Source: DATHYU01 sp033722675 (GTDB taxonomy: Bacteria > Actinomycetota > Acidimicrobiia > Spongiisociales > UBA11373). From it: a stretch of DNA of 5,245 bases. The DNA lies in NCBI GenBank assembly GCA_033722675.1, contig JAWVYO010000143.1:1-5245 (forward strand), written 5' to 3'. Positions 5,010 to 5,245 of the stretch are shown here, one piece after another; the first letter of the stretch is position 1; every line of letters begins with the position of its first letter. The position numbers and the translations under genes are program-made. Below the pieces are notes generated by a model that did not search any database, was not told the origin of the DNA, and saw nothing but the letters and a program-made list of their open reading frames with translations.

Positions 5010-5245
5010 ATGTCCGAGCTGCGGCCCCGCGCCTGGACCCCGCCGCCCGATCCAGGGCTCGCCGGCCCCTACGCCGAGAACGACCGCCTCGCCGGGGCCC
5101 GCCGGATGCCCGTGCCCGGCGAGGGCCCCGAGGACGTCGTCGGACGCGAGGACGGCCGCATCGCCTACGGCCTCGCCGATGGTCGCGTCATGACGATGTC
5201 ACCCGACGGCGCCGAGCACCGGCTCCTGGCCGACACCGGCGGGCG
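5010..5245 (+). CDS. SMP-30/gluconolactonase or strictosidine-synthase-like beta-propeller protein, N-terminal part (3' truncated by window edge)
   Basis: The frame from ATG 5010 stays open for 78 codons to the right edge. After a proline-rich N-terminus (MSELRPRAWTPPPDPGLAGP) it reads GEGPEDVVGREDGRIAYGLADGRVMTMSPDG at residues 38-68. This is the first blade pattern of SMP-30/strictosidine-synthase-like six-bladed propellers (GPEDV, DGR, GLADGR, SPDG). Such proteins are calcium-dependent lactonases or hydrolases, but the catalytic residues lie beyond the window, so substrate and activity cannot be inferred. No signal peptide is evident. It starts 9 bases after the lipoprotein stop codon, with its own TANNNT box, so it may have its own promoter, be read through from ilvD, or both. 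Confidence 0.72.
   Translation, partial: MSELRPRAWTPPPDPGLAGPYAENDRLAGARRMPVPGEGPEDVVGREDGRIAYGLADGRVMTMSPDGAEHRLLADTGG

Overview
The window is a G+C-rich, gene-dense chromosomal segment whose codons mostly end in G or C. An F420-type luciferase-like oxidoreductase, an ArsR regulator with a long N-terminal domain, a tandem septum-formation-like lipoprotein and apparently leaderless genes together suggest a high-GC actinobacterium. An Acidimicrobiia-like lineage is my guess, but nothing here fixes the taxon. No rRNA, tRNA, CRISPR array, transposase or phage gene is visible, and the content reads as ordinary core and metabolic chromosome.

Layout, left to right. (1) The 3' end of a MoeB/ThiF-type adenylyltransferase runs off the left edge (stop at 380). 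(2) A 60-residue YdeI/OmdA C-terminal-domain protein on the minus strand (367-549) meets it tail to tail with a 14-base overlap. (3) A 53-base divergent promoter region (550-602) holds outward-facing TANNNT boxes for both flanking genes and a 26-base near-palindrome. (4) An ArsR-type winged-helix regulator (603-1571) is coupled through a GTGA overlap to (5) an F420-dependent LLM-class oxidoreductase (1568-2365). (6) After a 35-base gap comes complete ilvD, dihydroxy-acid dehydratase (2401-4068), coupled through a second GTGA overlap to (7) a lipoprotein with two tandem septum-formation-like domains (4065-5000). (8) The 5' end of an SMP-30/strictosidine-synthase-like beta-propeller gene (5010 onward) runs off the right edge.

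The functional logic is modest. The regulator and oxidoreductase look like a small operon, probably autoregulated through the palindrome that covers the regulator's own -10 box and start codon. ilvD is housekeeping branched-chain amino acid and pantothenate precursor synthesis. Its coupling to an envelope lipoprotein is unexpected.

The most notable pattern is at the starts. All four genes that appear to have their own promoter begin with ATG placed 6 or 7 bases after a TANNNT box, as expected for leaderless mRNAs. The two internal operon genes instead begin with GTG overlapping the previous stop codon. I found no convincing candidate for a wholly new biological system; the regulatory architecture and the duplicated-domain lipoprotein most deserve a second look.
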